Source of the DNA: Rutpela maculata
Lineage: Eukaryota > Arthropoda > Insecta > Coleoptera > Cerambycidae
Direction of reading: 5' to 3'
NCBI GenBank assembly: GCA_936432065.2
Contig: OW386294.2
Location: forward strand, 46,142,842 to 46,206,841
Length of the DNA: 64,000 nt
The notes below the pieces were generated by a model. The model saw only the letters and a list, made by a program, of their open reading frames with translations, ran no database searches and was not told where the DNA came from. A program made the translations under genes and the position numbers. Positions 11,480 to 25,200 of the stretch are shown in pieces (the first letter of the stretch is position 1; the number at the start of each line of letters is the position of its first letter).

Positions 11480-13974
11480 ACACTATACTTTGTTGAGTCG
11501 AATACAACGTTCTATGTATGCTTGTAAATGATTCGTATTGAATGTTTAACTCGATTCAAAATTGTGCATTTACTATCCGATGACATGATAAAACATGCTT
11601 TAACGTCGTCGAATCAAAAAAGGTTGTTAACAGAAGTTCCTGGTCATGAATTTTCTAGGCGAAAAGGTCTCTTGGGAAAATCTCGTAAAACCCACCGTTA
11701 TGGAAAAAACTCACTTCAAAATGCATTTTTGCTATTTGATCATTTGAAGTAAACGTTGATTCTACTTTGTTGATTCGAATACATTGTTCTATAGAAGCTT
11801 GTATATGATTCGTACCGAATGTTTAAATCGATTCAGAAATGTGCTGTTACGATCCGATGACATGGTAAAACATGCTTTAACGTCGTCGAATCAAAAAATG
11901 TTGTTAACAAAAGTTCCTAGTCATGACTTTTCTAGGCGAAAAGGTCTCTTGGGAAAATCTCGTAAAACCCACCGTTACCGAAAAAACTCACTTCAAAATG
12001 CATTTTTGCTATTTGATCATTTGAAGTAAACGTTGATTCTACTTTGTTGATTCGAATACATTGTTCTATAGAAGCTTGTATATGATTCGTACTGAATGTT
12101 TAAATCGATTCAGAAATGTGCTGTTACGATCCGATGACATGGTAAAACATGCTTTAACGTCGTCGAATCAAAAAATGTTGTTAACAAAAGTTCCTAGTCA
12201 TGAATTTTCTAGGCGAAAAGGTCTCTTGGGAAAATCTCGTAAAACCCACCGTTATCGAAAAAACTCACTTCAAAATGCATTTTTGCTATTTGATCATTTG
12301 AAGTAAACGTTCATTCTACTTTGTTGATTCGAATACATTGTTCTATAGAAGCTTGTATATGATTCGTACTGAATGTTTAAATCGATTCAGAAATGTGCTG
12401 TTACGATCCGATGACATGGTAAAACATGCTTTAACGTCGTCGAATCAAAAAATGTTGTTAACAAAAGTTCCTAGTCATGACTTTTCTAGGCGAAAAGGTC
12501 TCTTGGGAAAATCTCGTAAAACCCACCGTTATGGAAAAAACTCACTTCAAAATGCATTTTTGCTATTTGATCATTTGAAGTAAACGTACACTATACTTTG
12601 TTGAGTCGAATACAACGTTCTATGTATGCTTGTAAATGATTCGTATTGAATGTTTAACTCGATTCAAAATTGTGCATTTACTATCCGATGACATGATAAA
12701 ACATGCTTTAACGTCGTCGAATCAAAAAATGTTGTTAACAGAAGTTCCTAGTCATGAATTTTCTAGGCGAATAGGTCTCTTGGGAAAATCTCGTAAAACC
12801 CACCGTTACCGAAAAAACTCACTTCAAAATGCATTTCTGATATTTGATTATTTGAAGTAAACGTTCACTCTACTTTGTTGAGTCGAATACATTGTTCTAT
12901 AGAAGCTTGTATATGATTCGTACTGAATGTTTAAATCGATTCAGAAATGTGCTGTTACGATCCGATGACATGGTAAAACATGCTTTAACGTCGTCGAATC
13001 AAAAAATGTTGTTAACAAAAGTTCCTAGTCATGAATTTTCTAGGCGAAAAGGTCTCTTGGGAAAATCTCGTAAAACCCACCGTTATCGAAAAAACTCACT
13101 TCAAAATGCATTTTTGCTATTTGATCATTTGAAGTAAACGTACACTATACTTTGTTGAGTCGAATACAACGTTCTATGTATGCTTGTAAATGATTCGTAT
13201 TGAATGTTTAACTCGATTCAAAAATGTGCTTTTACTATGCGATAACATGGTAAAACATGCTTTAACGTCGTCGAATCAAAAAATGTTGTTAACAGAAGTT
13301 CCTAGTCATGAATTTTCTAGGCGAAAAGGTCTCTTGGGAAAATCTCGTAAAACCCACCGTTACCGAAAAAACTCACTTCAAAATGCATTTTTGCTATTTG
13401 ATCATTTGAAGTAAACGTTCATTCTACTTTGTTGATTCGAATACATTGTTCTATAGAAGCTTGTATATGATTCGTACTGAATGTTTAAATCGATTCAGAA
13501 ATGTGCTGTTACGATCCGATGACATGGTAAAACATGCTTTAACGTCGTCGAATCAAAAAATGTTGTTAACAAAAGTTCCTAGTCATGAATTTTCTAGGCG
13601 AAAAGGTCTCTTGGGAAAATCTCGTAAAACCCACCGTTATCGAAAAAACTCACTTCAAAATGCATTTTTGCTATTTGATCATTTGAAGTAAACGTTCATT
13701 TTACTTTGTTGATTCGAATACATTGTTCTATAGAAGCTTGTATATGATTCGTACTGAATGTTTAAATCGATTTAGAAATGTGCTGTTACGATCCGATGAC
13801 ATGGTAAAACATGCTTTAACGTCGTCGAATCAAAAAATGTTGTTAACAAAAGTTCCTAGTCATGACTTTTCTAGGCGAAAAGGCGTCTTGGGAAAATCTC
13901 GTAAAACCCACCGTTATCGAAAAAACTCACTTCAAAATGCATTTTTGCTATTTGATCATTTGAAGTAAACGTAT

Positions 13975-16900
13975 ACTATACTTTGTTGAGTCGAATACAA
14001 CGTTCTATGTATGCTTGTAAATGATTCGTATTGAATGTTTAACTCGATTCAAAAATGTGCTTTTACTATGCGATAACATGGTAAAACATGCTTTAACGTC
14101 GTCGAATCAAAAAATGTTGTTAACAGAAGTTCCTAGTCATGAATTTTCTAGGCGAAAAGGTCTCTTGGGAAAATCTCGTAAAACCCACCGTTACCGAAAA
14201 AACTCACTTCAAAATGCATTTTTGCTATTTGATCATTTGAAGTAAACGTTCATTCTACTTTGTTGATTCGAATACATTGTTCTATAGAAGCTTGTATATG
14301 ATTCGTACTGAATGTTTAAATCGATTCAGAAATGTGCTGTTACGATTCGATGACATGGTAAAACATGCTTTAACGTCGTCGAATCAAAAAATGTTGTTAA
14401 CAAAAGTTCCTAGTCATGAATTTTCTAGGCGAAAAGGTCTCTTGGGAAAATCTCGTAAAACCCACCGTTATCGAAAAAACTCACTTCAAAATGCATTTTT
14501 GCTATTTGATCATTTGAAGTAAACGTACACTATACTTTGTTGAGTCGAATACAACGTTCTATGTATGCTTGTAAATGATTCGTATTGAATGTTTAACTCG
14601 ATTCAAAATTGTGCATTTACTATCCGATGACATGATAAAACATGCTTTAACGTCGTCGAATCAAAAAAGGTTGTTAACAGAAGTTCCTGGTCATGAATTT
14701 TCTAGGCGAAAAGGTCTCTTGGGAAAATCTCGTAAAACCCACCGTTATGGAAAAAACTCACTTCAAAATGCATTTTTGCTATTTGATCATTTGAAGTAAA
14801 CGTTGATTCTACTTTGTTGATTCGAATACATTGTTCTATAGAAGCTTGTATATGATTCGTACCGAATGTTTAAATCGATTCAGAAATGTGCTGTTACGAT
14901 CCGATGACATGGTAAAACATGCTTTAACGTCGTCGAATCAAAAAATGTTGTTAACAAAAGTTCCTAGTCATGACTTTTCTAGGCGAAAAGGTCTCTTGGG
15001 AAAATCTCGTAAAACCCACCGTTACCGAAAAAACTCACTTCAAAATGCATTTTTGCTATTTGATCATTTGAAGTAAACGTTGATTCTACTTTGTTGATTC
15101 GAATACATTGTTCTATAGAAGCTTGTATATGATTCGTACTGAATGTTTAAATCGATTCAGAAATGTGCTGTTACGATCCGATGACATGGTAACACATGCT
15201 TTAACGTCGTCGAATCAAAAAATGTTGTTAACAGAAGTTCCTAGTCATGAATTTTCTAGGCGAAAAGGTCTCTTGGGAAAATCTCGTAAAACCCACCGTT
15301 ACCGAAAAAACTCACTTCAAAATGCATTTTTGCTATTTGATCATTTGAAGTAAACGTACACTATACTTTGTTGAGTCGAATACAACGTTCTATGTATGCT
15401 TGTAAATGATTCGTATTGAATGTTTAACTCGATTCAAAAATGTGCTTTTACTATGCGATAACATGGTAAAACATGCTTTAACGTCGTCGAATCAAAAAAT
15501 GTTGTTAACAAAAGTTCCTAGTCATGACTTTTCTAGGCGAAAAGGCGTCTTGGGAAAATCTCGTAAAACCCACCGTTATCGAAAAAACTCACTTCAAAAT
15601 GCATTTTTGCTATTTGATCATTTGAAGTAAACGTACACTATACTTTGTTGAGTCGAATACAACGTTCTATGTATGCTTGTAAATGATTCGTATTGAATGT
15701 TTAACTCGATTCAAAAATGTGCTTTTACTATGCGATAACATGGTAAAACATGCTTTAACGTCGTCGAATCAAAAAATGTTGTTAACAAAAGTTCCTAGTC
15801 ATGACTTTTCTAGGCGAAAAGGTGTCTTGGGAAAATCTCGTAAAACCCACCGTTATCGAAAAAACTCACTTCAAAATGCATTTTTGCTATTTGATCATTT
15901 GAAGTAAACGTTCATTCTACTTTGTTGATTCGAATACATTGTTCTATAGAAGCTTGTATATGATTCGTACTGAATGTTTAAATCGATTCAGAAATGTGCT
16001 GTTACGATCCGATGACATGGTAAAACATGCTTTAACGTCGTCGAATCAAAAAATGTTGTTAACAAAAGTTCCTAGTCATGAATTTTCTAGGCGAAAAGGT
16101 CTCTTGGGAAAATCTCGTAAAACCCACCGTTATCGAAAAAACTCACTTCAAAATGCATTTTTGCTATTTGATCATTTGAAGTAAACGTTCATTCTACTTT
16201 GTTGATTCGAATACATTGTTCTATAGAAGCTTGTATATGATTCGTACTGAATGTTTAAATCGATTTAGAAATGTGCTGTTACGATCCGATGACATGGTAA
16301 AACATGCTTTAACGTCGTCGAATCAAAAAATGTTGTTAACAAAAGTTCCTAGTCATGAATTTTCTAGGCGAAAAGGTCTCTTGGGAAAATCTCGTAAAAC
16401 CCACCGTTATCGAAAAAACTCACTTCAAAATGCATTTTTGCTATTTGATCATTTGAAGTAAACGTACACTATACTTTGTTGAGTCGAATACAACGTTCTA
16501 TGTATGCTTGTAAATGATTCGTATTGAATGTTTAACTCGATTCAAAATTGTGCATTTACTATCCGATGACATGATAAAACATGCTTTAACGTCGTCGAAT
16601 CAAAAAAGGTTGTTAACAGAAGTTCCTAGTCATGAATTTTCTAGGCGAAAAGGTCTCTTGGGAAAATCTCGTAAAACCCACCGTTATGGAAAAAACTCAC
16701 TTCAAAATGCATTTTTGCTATTTGATCATTTGAAGTAAACGTACACTATACTTTGTTGAGTCGAATACAACGTTCTATGTATGCTTGTAAATGATTCGTA
16801 TTGAATGTTTAACTCGATTCAAAAATGTGCTTTTACTATGCGAAGACATGGTAAAACATGCTTTAACGTCGTCGAATCAAAAAATGTTGTTAACAAAAGT

Positions 16901-19294
16901 TCCTAGTCATGACTTTTCTGGGCGAAAAGGTGTCTTGGGAAAATCTCGTAAAACCCACCGTTATCGAAAAAACTCACTTCAAAATGCATTTTTGCTATTT
17001 GATCATTTGAAGTAAACGTTGATTCTACTTTGTTGATTCGAATACATTGTTCTATAGAAGCTTGTATATGATTCGTACCGAATGTTTAAATCGATTCAGA
17101 AATGTGCTGTTACGATCCGATGACATGGTAAAACATGCTTTAACGTCGTCGAATCAAAAAATGTTGTTAACAAAAGTTCCTAGTCATGACTTTTCTAGGC
17201 GAAAAGGTCTCTTGGGAAAATCTCGTAAAACCCACCGTTACCGTAAAAACTCACTTCAAAATGCATTTTTGCTATTTGATCATTTGAAGTAAACGTTGAT
17301 TCTACTTTGTTGATTCGAATACATTGTTCTATAGAAGCTTGTATATGATTCGTACTGAATGTTTAAATCGATTCAGAAATGTGCTGTTACGATCCGATGA
17401 CATGGTAAAACATGCTTTAACGTCGTCGAATCAAAAAATGTTGTTAACAGAAGTTCCTAGTCATGAATTTTCTAGGCGAAAAGGTCTCTTGGGAAAATCT
17501 CGTAAAACCCACCGTTATGGAAAAAACTCACTTCAAAATGCATTTTTGCTATTTGATCATTTGAAGTAAACGTACACTATACTTTGTTGAGTCGAATACA
17601 ACGTTCTATGTATGCTTGTAAATGATTCGTATTGAATGTTTAACTCGATTCAAAAATGTGCTTTTACTATGCGAAGACATGGTAAAACATGCTTTAACGT
17701 CGTCGAATCAAAAAATGTTGTTAACAAAAGTTCCTAGTCATGACTTTTCTGGGCGAAAAGGTGTCTTGGGAAAATCTCGTAAAACCCACCGTTATCGAAA
17801 AAACTCACTTCAAAATGCATTTTTGCTATTTGATCATTTGAAGTAAACGTTGATTCTACTTTGTTGATTCGAATACATTGTTCTATAGAAGCTTGTATAT
17901 GATTCGTACCGAATGTTTAAATCGATTCAGAAATGTGCTGTTACGATCCGATGACATGGTAAAACATGCTTTAACGTCGTCGAATCAAAAAATGTTGTTA
18001 ACAAAAGTTCCTAGTCATGACTTTTCTAGGCGAAAAGGTCTCTTGGGAAAATCTCGTAAAACCCACCGTTACCGTAAAAACTCACTTCAAAATGCATTTT
18101 TGCTATTTGATCATTTGAAGTAAACGTTGATTCTACTTTGTTGATTCGAATACATTGTTCTATAGAAGCTTGTATATGATTCGTACTGAATGTTTAAATC
18201 GATTCAGAAATGTGCTGTTACGATCCGATGACATGGTAAAACATGCTTTAACGTCGTCGAATCAAAAAATGTTGTTAACAGAAGTTCCTAGTCATGAATT
18301 TTCTAGGCGAAAAGGTCTCTTGGGAAAATCTCGTAAAACCCACCGTTACCGAAAAAACTCACTTCAAAATGCATTTTTGCTATTTGATCATTTGAAGTAA
18401 ACGTACACTATACTTTGTTGAGTCGAATACAACGTTCTATGTATGCTTGTAAATGATTCGTATTGAATGTTTAACTCGATTCAAAAATGTGCTTTTACTA
18501 TGCGATAACATGGTAAAACATGCTTTAACGTCGTCGAATCAAAAAATGTTGTTAACAAAAGTTCCTAGTCATGACTTTTCTAGGCGAAAAGGTGTCTTGG
18601 GAAAATCTCGTAAAACCCACCGTTATCGAAAAAACTCACTTCAAAATGCATTTTTGCTATTTGATCATTTGAAGTAAACGTTCATTCTACTTTGTTGATT
18701 CGAATACATTGTTCTATAGAAGCTTGTATATGATTCGTACTGAATGTTTAAATCGATTTAGAAATGTGCTGTTACGATCCGATGACATGGTAAAACATGC
18801 TTTAACGTCGTCGAATCAAAAAATGTTGTTAACAAAAGTTCCTAGTCATGACTTTTCTAGGCGAAAAGGCGTCTTGGGAAAATCTCGTAAAACCCACCGT
18901 TATCGAAAAAACTCACTTCAAAATGCATTTTTGCTATTTGATCATTTGAAGTAAACGTACACTATACTTTGTTGAGTCGAATACAACGTTCTATGTATGC
19001 TTGTAAATGATTCGTATTGAATGTTTAACTCAATTCAAAAATGTGCTTTTACTATGCGATAACATGGTAAAACATGCTTTAACGTCGTCGAATCAAAAAA
19101 TGTTGTTAACAAAAGTTCCTAGTCATGACTTTTCTAGGCGAAAAGGTGTCTTGGGAAAATCTCGTAAAACCCACCGTTATCGAAAAAACTCACTTCAAAA
19201 TGCATTTTTGCTATTTGATCATTTGAAGTAAACGTTCATTCTACTTTGTTGATTCGAATACATTGTTCTATAGAAGCTTGTATATGATTCGTAC
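13975..19294 (+). repeat. 19-monomer block, right copy
   Basis: This is the counterpart of 126-5722, lacking one alpha unit. Its right part, from 16468 on, is also the start of the 12,460-bp higher-order repeat, so this block took part in two separate duplication events. Confidence 0.85.
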
Positions 19295-22200
19295 CGAATG
19301 TTTAAATCGATTCAGAAATGTGCTGTTACGATCCGATGACATGGTAAAACATGCTTTAACGTCGTCGAATCAAAAAATGTTGTTAACAAAAGTTCCTAGT
19401 CATGAATTTTCTAGGCGAAAAGGTCTCTTGGGAAAATCTCGTAAAACCCACCGTTATCGAAAAAACTCACTTCAAAATGCATTTTTGCTATTTGATCATT
19501 TGAAGTAAACGTACACTTTGTTGAGTCGAATACAACGTTCTATGTATGCTTGTAAATGATTCGTATTGAATGTTTAACTCGATTCAAAATTGTGCATTTA
19601 CTATCCGATGACATGATAAAACATGCTTTAACGTCGTCGAATCAAAAAATGTTGTTAACAGAAGTTCCTAGTCATGAATTTTCTAGGCGAATGGGTCTCT
19701 TGGGAAAATCTCGTAAAACCCACCGTTACCGAAAAAACTCACTTCAAAATGCATTTCTGATATTTGATTATTTGAAGTAAACGTTCACTCTACTTTGTTG
19801 AGTCGAATACATTGTTCTATAGAAGCTTGTATATGATTCGTACTGAATGTTTAAATCGATTCAGAAATGTGCTGTTACGATCCGATGACATGGTAAAACA
19901 TGCTTTAACGTCGTCGAATCAAAAAATGTTGTTAACAAAAGTTCCTAGTCATGAATTTTCTAGGCGAAAAGGTCTCTTGGGAAAATCTCGTAAAACCCAC
20001 CGTTATCGAAAAAACTCACTTCAAAATGCATTTTTGCTATTTGATTATTTGAAGTAAACGTTCATTCTACTTTGTTGATTCGAATACATTGTTCTATAGA
20101 AGCTTGTATATGATTCGTACTGAATGTTTAAATCGATTTAGAAATGTGCTGTTACGATCCGATGACATGGTAAAACATGCTTTAACGTCGTCGAATCAAA
20201 AAATGTTGTTAACAAAAGTTCCTAGTCATGACTTTTCTAGGCGAAAAGGCGTCTTGGGAAAATCTCGTAAAACCCACCGTTATCGAAAAAACTCACTTCA
20301 AAATGCATTTTTGCTATTTGATCATTTGAAGTAAACGTATACTATACTTTGTTGAGTCGAATACAACGTTCTATGTATGCTTGTAAATGATTCGTATTGA
20401 ATGTTTAACTCGATTCAAAAATGTGCTTTTACTATGCGATAACATGGTAAAACATGCTTTAACGTCGTCGAATCAAAAAATGTTGTTAACAAAAGTTCCT
20501 AGTCATGACTTTTCTAGGCGAAAAGGTGTCTTGGGAAAATCTCGTAAAACCCACCGTTATCGAAAAAACTCACTTCAAAATGCATTTTTGCTATTTGATC
20601 ATTTGAAGTAAACGTTCATTCTACTTTGTTGATTCGAATACATTGTTCTATAGAAGCTTGTATATGATTCGTACCGAATGTTTAAATCGATTCAGAAATG
20701 TGCTGTTACGATCCGATGACATGGTAAAACATGCTTTAACGTCGTCGAATCAAAAAATGTTGTTAACAAAAGTTCCTAGTCATGAATTTTCTAGGCGAAA
20801 AGGTCTCTTGGGAAAATCTCGTAAAACCCACCGTTATCGAAAAAACTCACTTCAAAATGCATTTTTGCTATTTGATCATTTGAAGTAAACGTTCATTCTA
20901 CTTTGTTGATTCGAATACATTGTTCTATAGAAGCTTGTATATGATTCGTACTGAATGTTTAAATCGATTCAGAAATGTGCTGTTACGATCCGATGACATG
21001 GTAAAACATGCTTTAACGTCGTCGAATCAAAAAATGTTGTTAACAAAAGTTCCTAGTCATGACTTTTCTAGGCGAAAAGGTCTCTTGGGAAAATCTCGTA
21101 AAACCCACCGTTATGGAAAAAACTCACTTCAAAATGCATTTTTGCTATTTGATCATTTGAAGTAAACGTACACTATACTTTGTTGAGTCGAATACAACGT
21201 TCTATGTATGCTTGTAAATGATTCGTATTGAATGTTTAACTCGATTCAAAATTGTGCATTTACTATCCGATGACATGATAAAACATGCTTTAACGTCGTC
21301 GAATCAAAAAATGTTGTTAACAGAAGTTCCTAGTCATGAATTTTCTAGGCGAATAGGTCTCTTGGGAAAATCTCGTAAAACCCACCGTTACCGAAAAAAC
21401 TCACTTCAAAATGCATTTCTGATATTTGATTATTTGAAGTAAACGTTCACTCTACTTTGTTGAGTCGAATACATTGTTCTATAGAAGCTTGTATATGATT
21501 CGTACTGAATGTTTAAATCGATTCAGAAATGTGCTGTTACGATCCGATGACATGGTAAAACATGCTTTAACGTCGTCGAATCAAAAAATGTTGTTAACAA
21601 AAGTTCCTAGTCATGAATTTTCTAGGCGAAAAGGTCTCTTGGGAAAATCTCGTAAAACCCACCGTTATCGAAAAAACTCACTTCAAAATGCATTTTTGCT
21701 ATTTGATCATTTGAAGTAAACGTACACTATACTTTGTTGAGTCGAATACAACGTTCTATGTATGCTTGTAAATGATTCGTATTGAATGTTTAACTCGATT
21801 CAAAAATGTGCTTTTACTATGCGATAACATGGTAAAACATGCTTTAACGTCGTCGAATCAAAAAATGTTGTTAACAGAAGTTCCTAGTCATGAATTTTCT
21901 AGGCGAAAAGGTCTCTTGGGAAAATCTCGTAAAACCCACCGTTACCGAAAAAACTCACTTCAAAATGCATTTTTGCTATTTGATCATTTGAAGTAAACGT
22001 TCATTCTACTTTGTTGATTCGAATACATTGTTCTATAGAAGCTTGTATATGATTCGTACTGAATGTTTAAATCGATTCAGAAATGTGCTGTTACGATTCG
22101 ATGACATGGTAAAACATGCTTTAACGTCGTCGAATCAAAAAATGTTGTTAACAAAAGTTCCTAGTCATGAATTTTCTAGGCGAAAAGGTCTCTTGGGAAA

Positions 22201-25200
22201 ATCTCGTAAAACCCACCGTTATCGAAAAAACTCACTTCAAAATGCATTTTTGCTATTTGATCATTTGAAGTAAACGTACACTATACTTTGTTGAGTCGAA
22301 TACAACGTTCTATGTATGCTTGTAAATGATTCGTATTGAATGTTTAACTCGATTCAAAATTGTGCATTTACTATCCGATGACATGATAAAACATGCTTTA
22401 ACGTCGTCGAATCAAAAAAGGTTGTTAACAGAAGTTCCTGGTCATGAATTTTCTAGGCGAAAAGGTCTCTTGGGAAAATCTCGTAAAACCCACCGTTATG
22501 GAAAAAACTCACTTCAAAATGCATTTTTGCTATTTGATCATTTGAAGTAAACGTTGATTCTACTTTGTTGATTCGAATACATTGTTCTATAGAAGCTTGT
22601 ATATGATTCGTACCGAATGTTTAAATCGATTCAGAAATGTGCTGTTACGATCCGATGACATGGTAAAACATGCTTTAACGTCGTCGAATCAAAAAATGTT
22701 GTTAACAAAAGTTCCTAGTCATGACTTTTCTAGGCGAAAAGGTCTCTTGGGAAAATCTCGTAAAACCCACCGTTACCGAAAAAACTCACTTCAAAATGCA
22801 TTTTTGCTATTTGATCATTTGAAGTAAACGTTGATTCTACTTTGTTGATTCGAATACATTGTTCTATAGAAGCTTGTATATGATTCGTACTGAATGTTTA
22901 AATCGATTCAGAAATGTGCTGTTACGATCCGATGACATGGTAACACATGCTTTAACGTCGTCGAATCAAAAAATGTTGTTAACAGAAGTTCCTAGTCATG
23001 AATTTTCTAGGCGAAAAGGTCTCTTGGGAAAATCTCGTAAAACCCACCGTTACCGAAAAAACTCACTTCAAAATGCATTTTTGCTATTTGATCATTTGAA
23101 GTAAACGTACACTATACTTTGTTGAGTCGAATACAACGTTCTATGTATGCTTGTAAATGATTCGTATTGAATGTTTAACTCGATTCAAAAATGTGCTTTT
23201 ACTATGCGATAACATGGTAAAACATGCTTTAACGTCGTCGAATCAAAAAATGTTGTTAACAAAAGTTCCTAGTCATGACTTTTCTAGGCGAAAAGGCGTC
23301 TTGGGAAAATCTCGTAAAACCCACCGTTATCGAAAAAACTCACTTCAAAATGCATTTTTGCTATTTGATCATTTGAAGTAAACGTACACTATACTTTGTT
23401 GAGTCGAATACAACGTTCTATGTATGCTTGTAAATGATTCGTATTGAATGTTTAACTCGATTCAAAAATGTGCTTTTACTATGCGATAACATGGTAAAAC
23501 ATGCTTTAACGTCGTCGAATCAAAAAATGTTGTTAACAAAAGTTCCTAGTCATGACTTTTCTAGGCGAAAAGGTGTCTTGGGAAAATCTCGTAAAACCCA
23601 CCGTTATCGAAAAAACTCACTTCAAAATGCATTTTTGCTATTTGATCATTTGAAGTAAACGTTCATTCTACTTTGTTGATTCGAATACATTGTTCTATAG
23701 AAGCTTGTATATGATTCGTACTGAATGTTTAAATCGATTCAGAAATGTGCTGTTACGATCCGATGACATGGTAAAACATGCTTTAACGTCGTCGAATCAA
23801 AAAATGTTGTTAACAAAAGTTCCTAGTCATGAATTTTCTAGGCGAAAAGGTCTCTTGGGAAAATCTCGTAAAACCCACCGTTATCGAAAAAACTCACTTC
23901 AAAATGCATTTTTGCTATTTGATCATTTGAAGTAAACGTTCATTCTACTTTGTTGATTCGAATACATTGTTCTATAGAAGCTTGTATATGATTCGTACTG
24001 AATGTTTAAATCGATTCAGAAATGTGCTGTTACGATCCGATGACATGGTAAAACATGCTTTAACGTCGTCGAATCAAAAAATGTTGTTAACAAAAGTTCC
24101 TAGTCATGAATTTTCTAGGCGAAAAGGTCTCTTGGGAAAATCTCGTAAAACCCACCGTTATCGAAAAAACTCACTTCAAAATGCATTTTTGCTATTTGAT
24201 CATTTGAAGTAAACGTTCATTCTACTTTGTTGATTCGAATACATTGTTCTATAGAAGCTTGTATATGATTCGTACTGAATGTTTAAATCGATTCAGAAAT
24301 GTGCTGTTACGATCCGATGACATGGTAACACATGCTTTAACGTCGTCGAATCAAAAAATGTTGTTAACAAAAGTTCCTAGTCATGAATTTTCTAGGCGAA
24401 AAGGTCTCTTGGGAAAATCTCGTAAAACCCACCGTTATCGAAAAAACTCACTTCAAAATGCATTTTTGCTATTTGATCATTTGAAGTAAACGTACACTAT
24501 ACTTTGTTGAGTCGAATACAACGTTCTATGTATGCTTGTAAATGATTCGTATTGAATGTTTAACTCGATTCAAAATTGTGCATTTACTATCCGATGACAT
24601 GATAAAACATGCTTTAACGTCGTCGAATCAAAAAAGGTTGTTAACAGAAGTTCCTAGTCATGAATTTTCTAGGCGAAAAGGTCTCTTGGGAAAATCTCGT
24701 AAAACCCACCGTTATGGAAAAAACTCACTTCAAAATGCATTTTTGCTATTTGATCATTTGAAGTAAACGTACACTATACTTTGTTGAGTCGAATACAACG
24801 TTCTATGTATGCTTGTAAATGATTCGTATTGAATGTTTAACTCGATTCAAAAATGTGCTTTTACTATGCGAAGACATGGTAAAACATGCTTTAACGTCGT
24901 CGAATCAAAAAATGTTGTTAACAAAAGTTCCTAGTCATGACTTTTCTGGGCGAAAAGGTGTCTTGGGAAAATCTCGTAAAACCCACCGTTATCGAAAAAA
25001 CTCACTTCAAAATGCATTTTTGCTATTTGATCATTTGATGTAAACGTTGATTCTACTTTGTTGATTCGAATACATTGTTCTATAGAAGCTTGTATATGAT
25101 TCGTACCGAATGTTTAAATCGATTCAGAAATGTGCTGTTACGATCCGATGACATGGTAAAACATGCTTTAACGTCGTCGAATCAAAAAATGTTGTTAACA

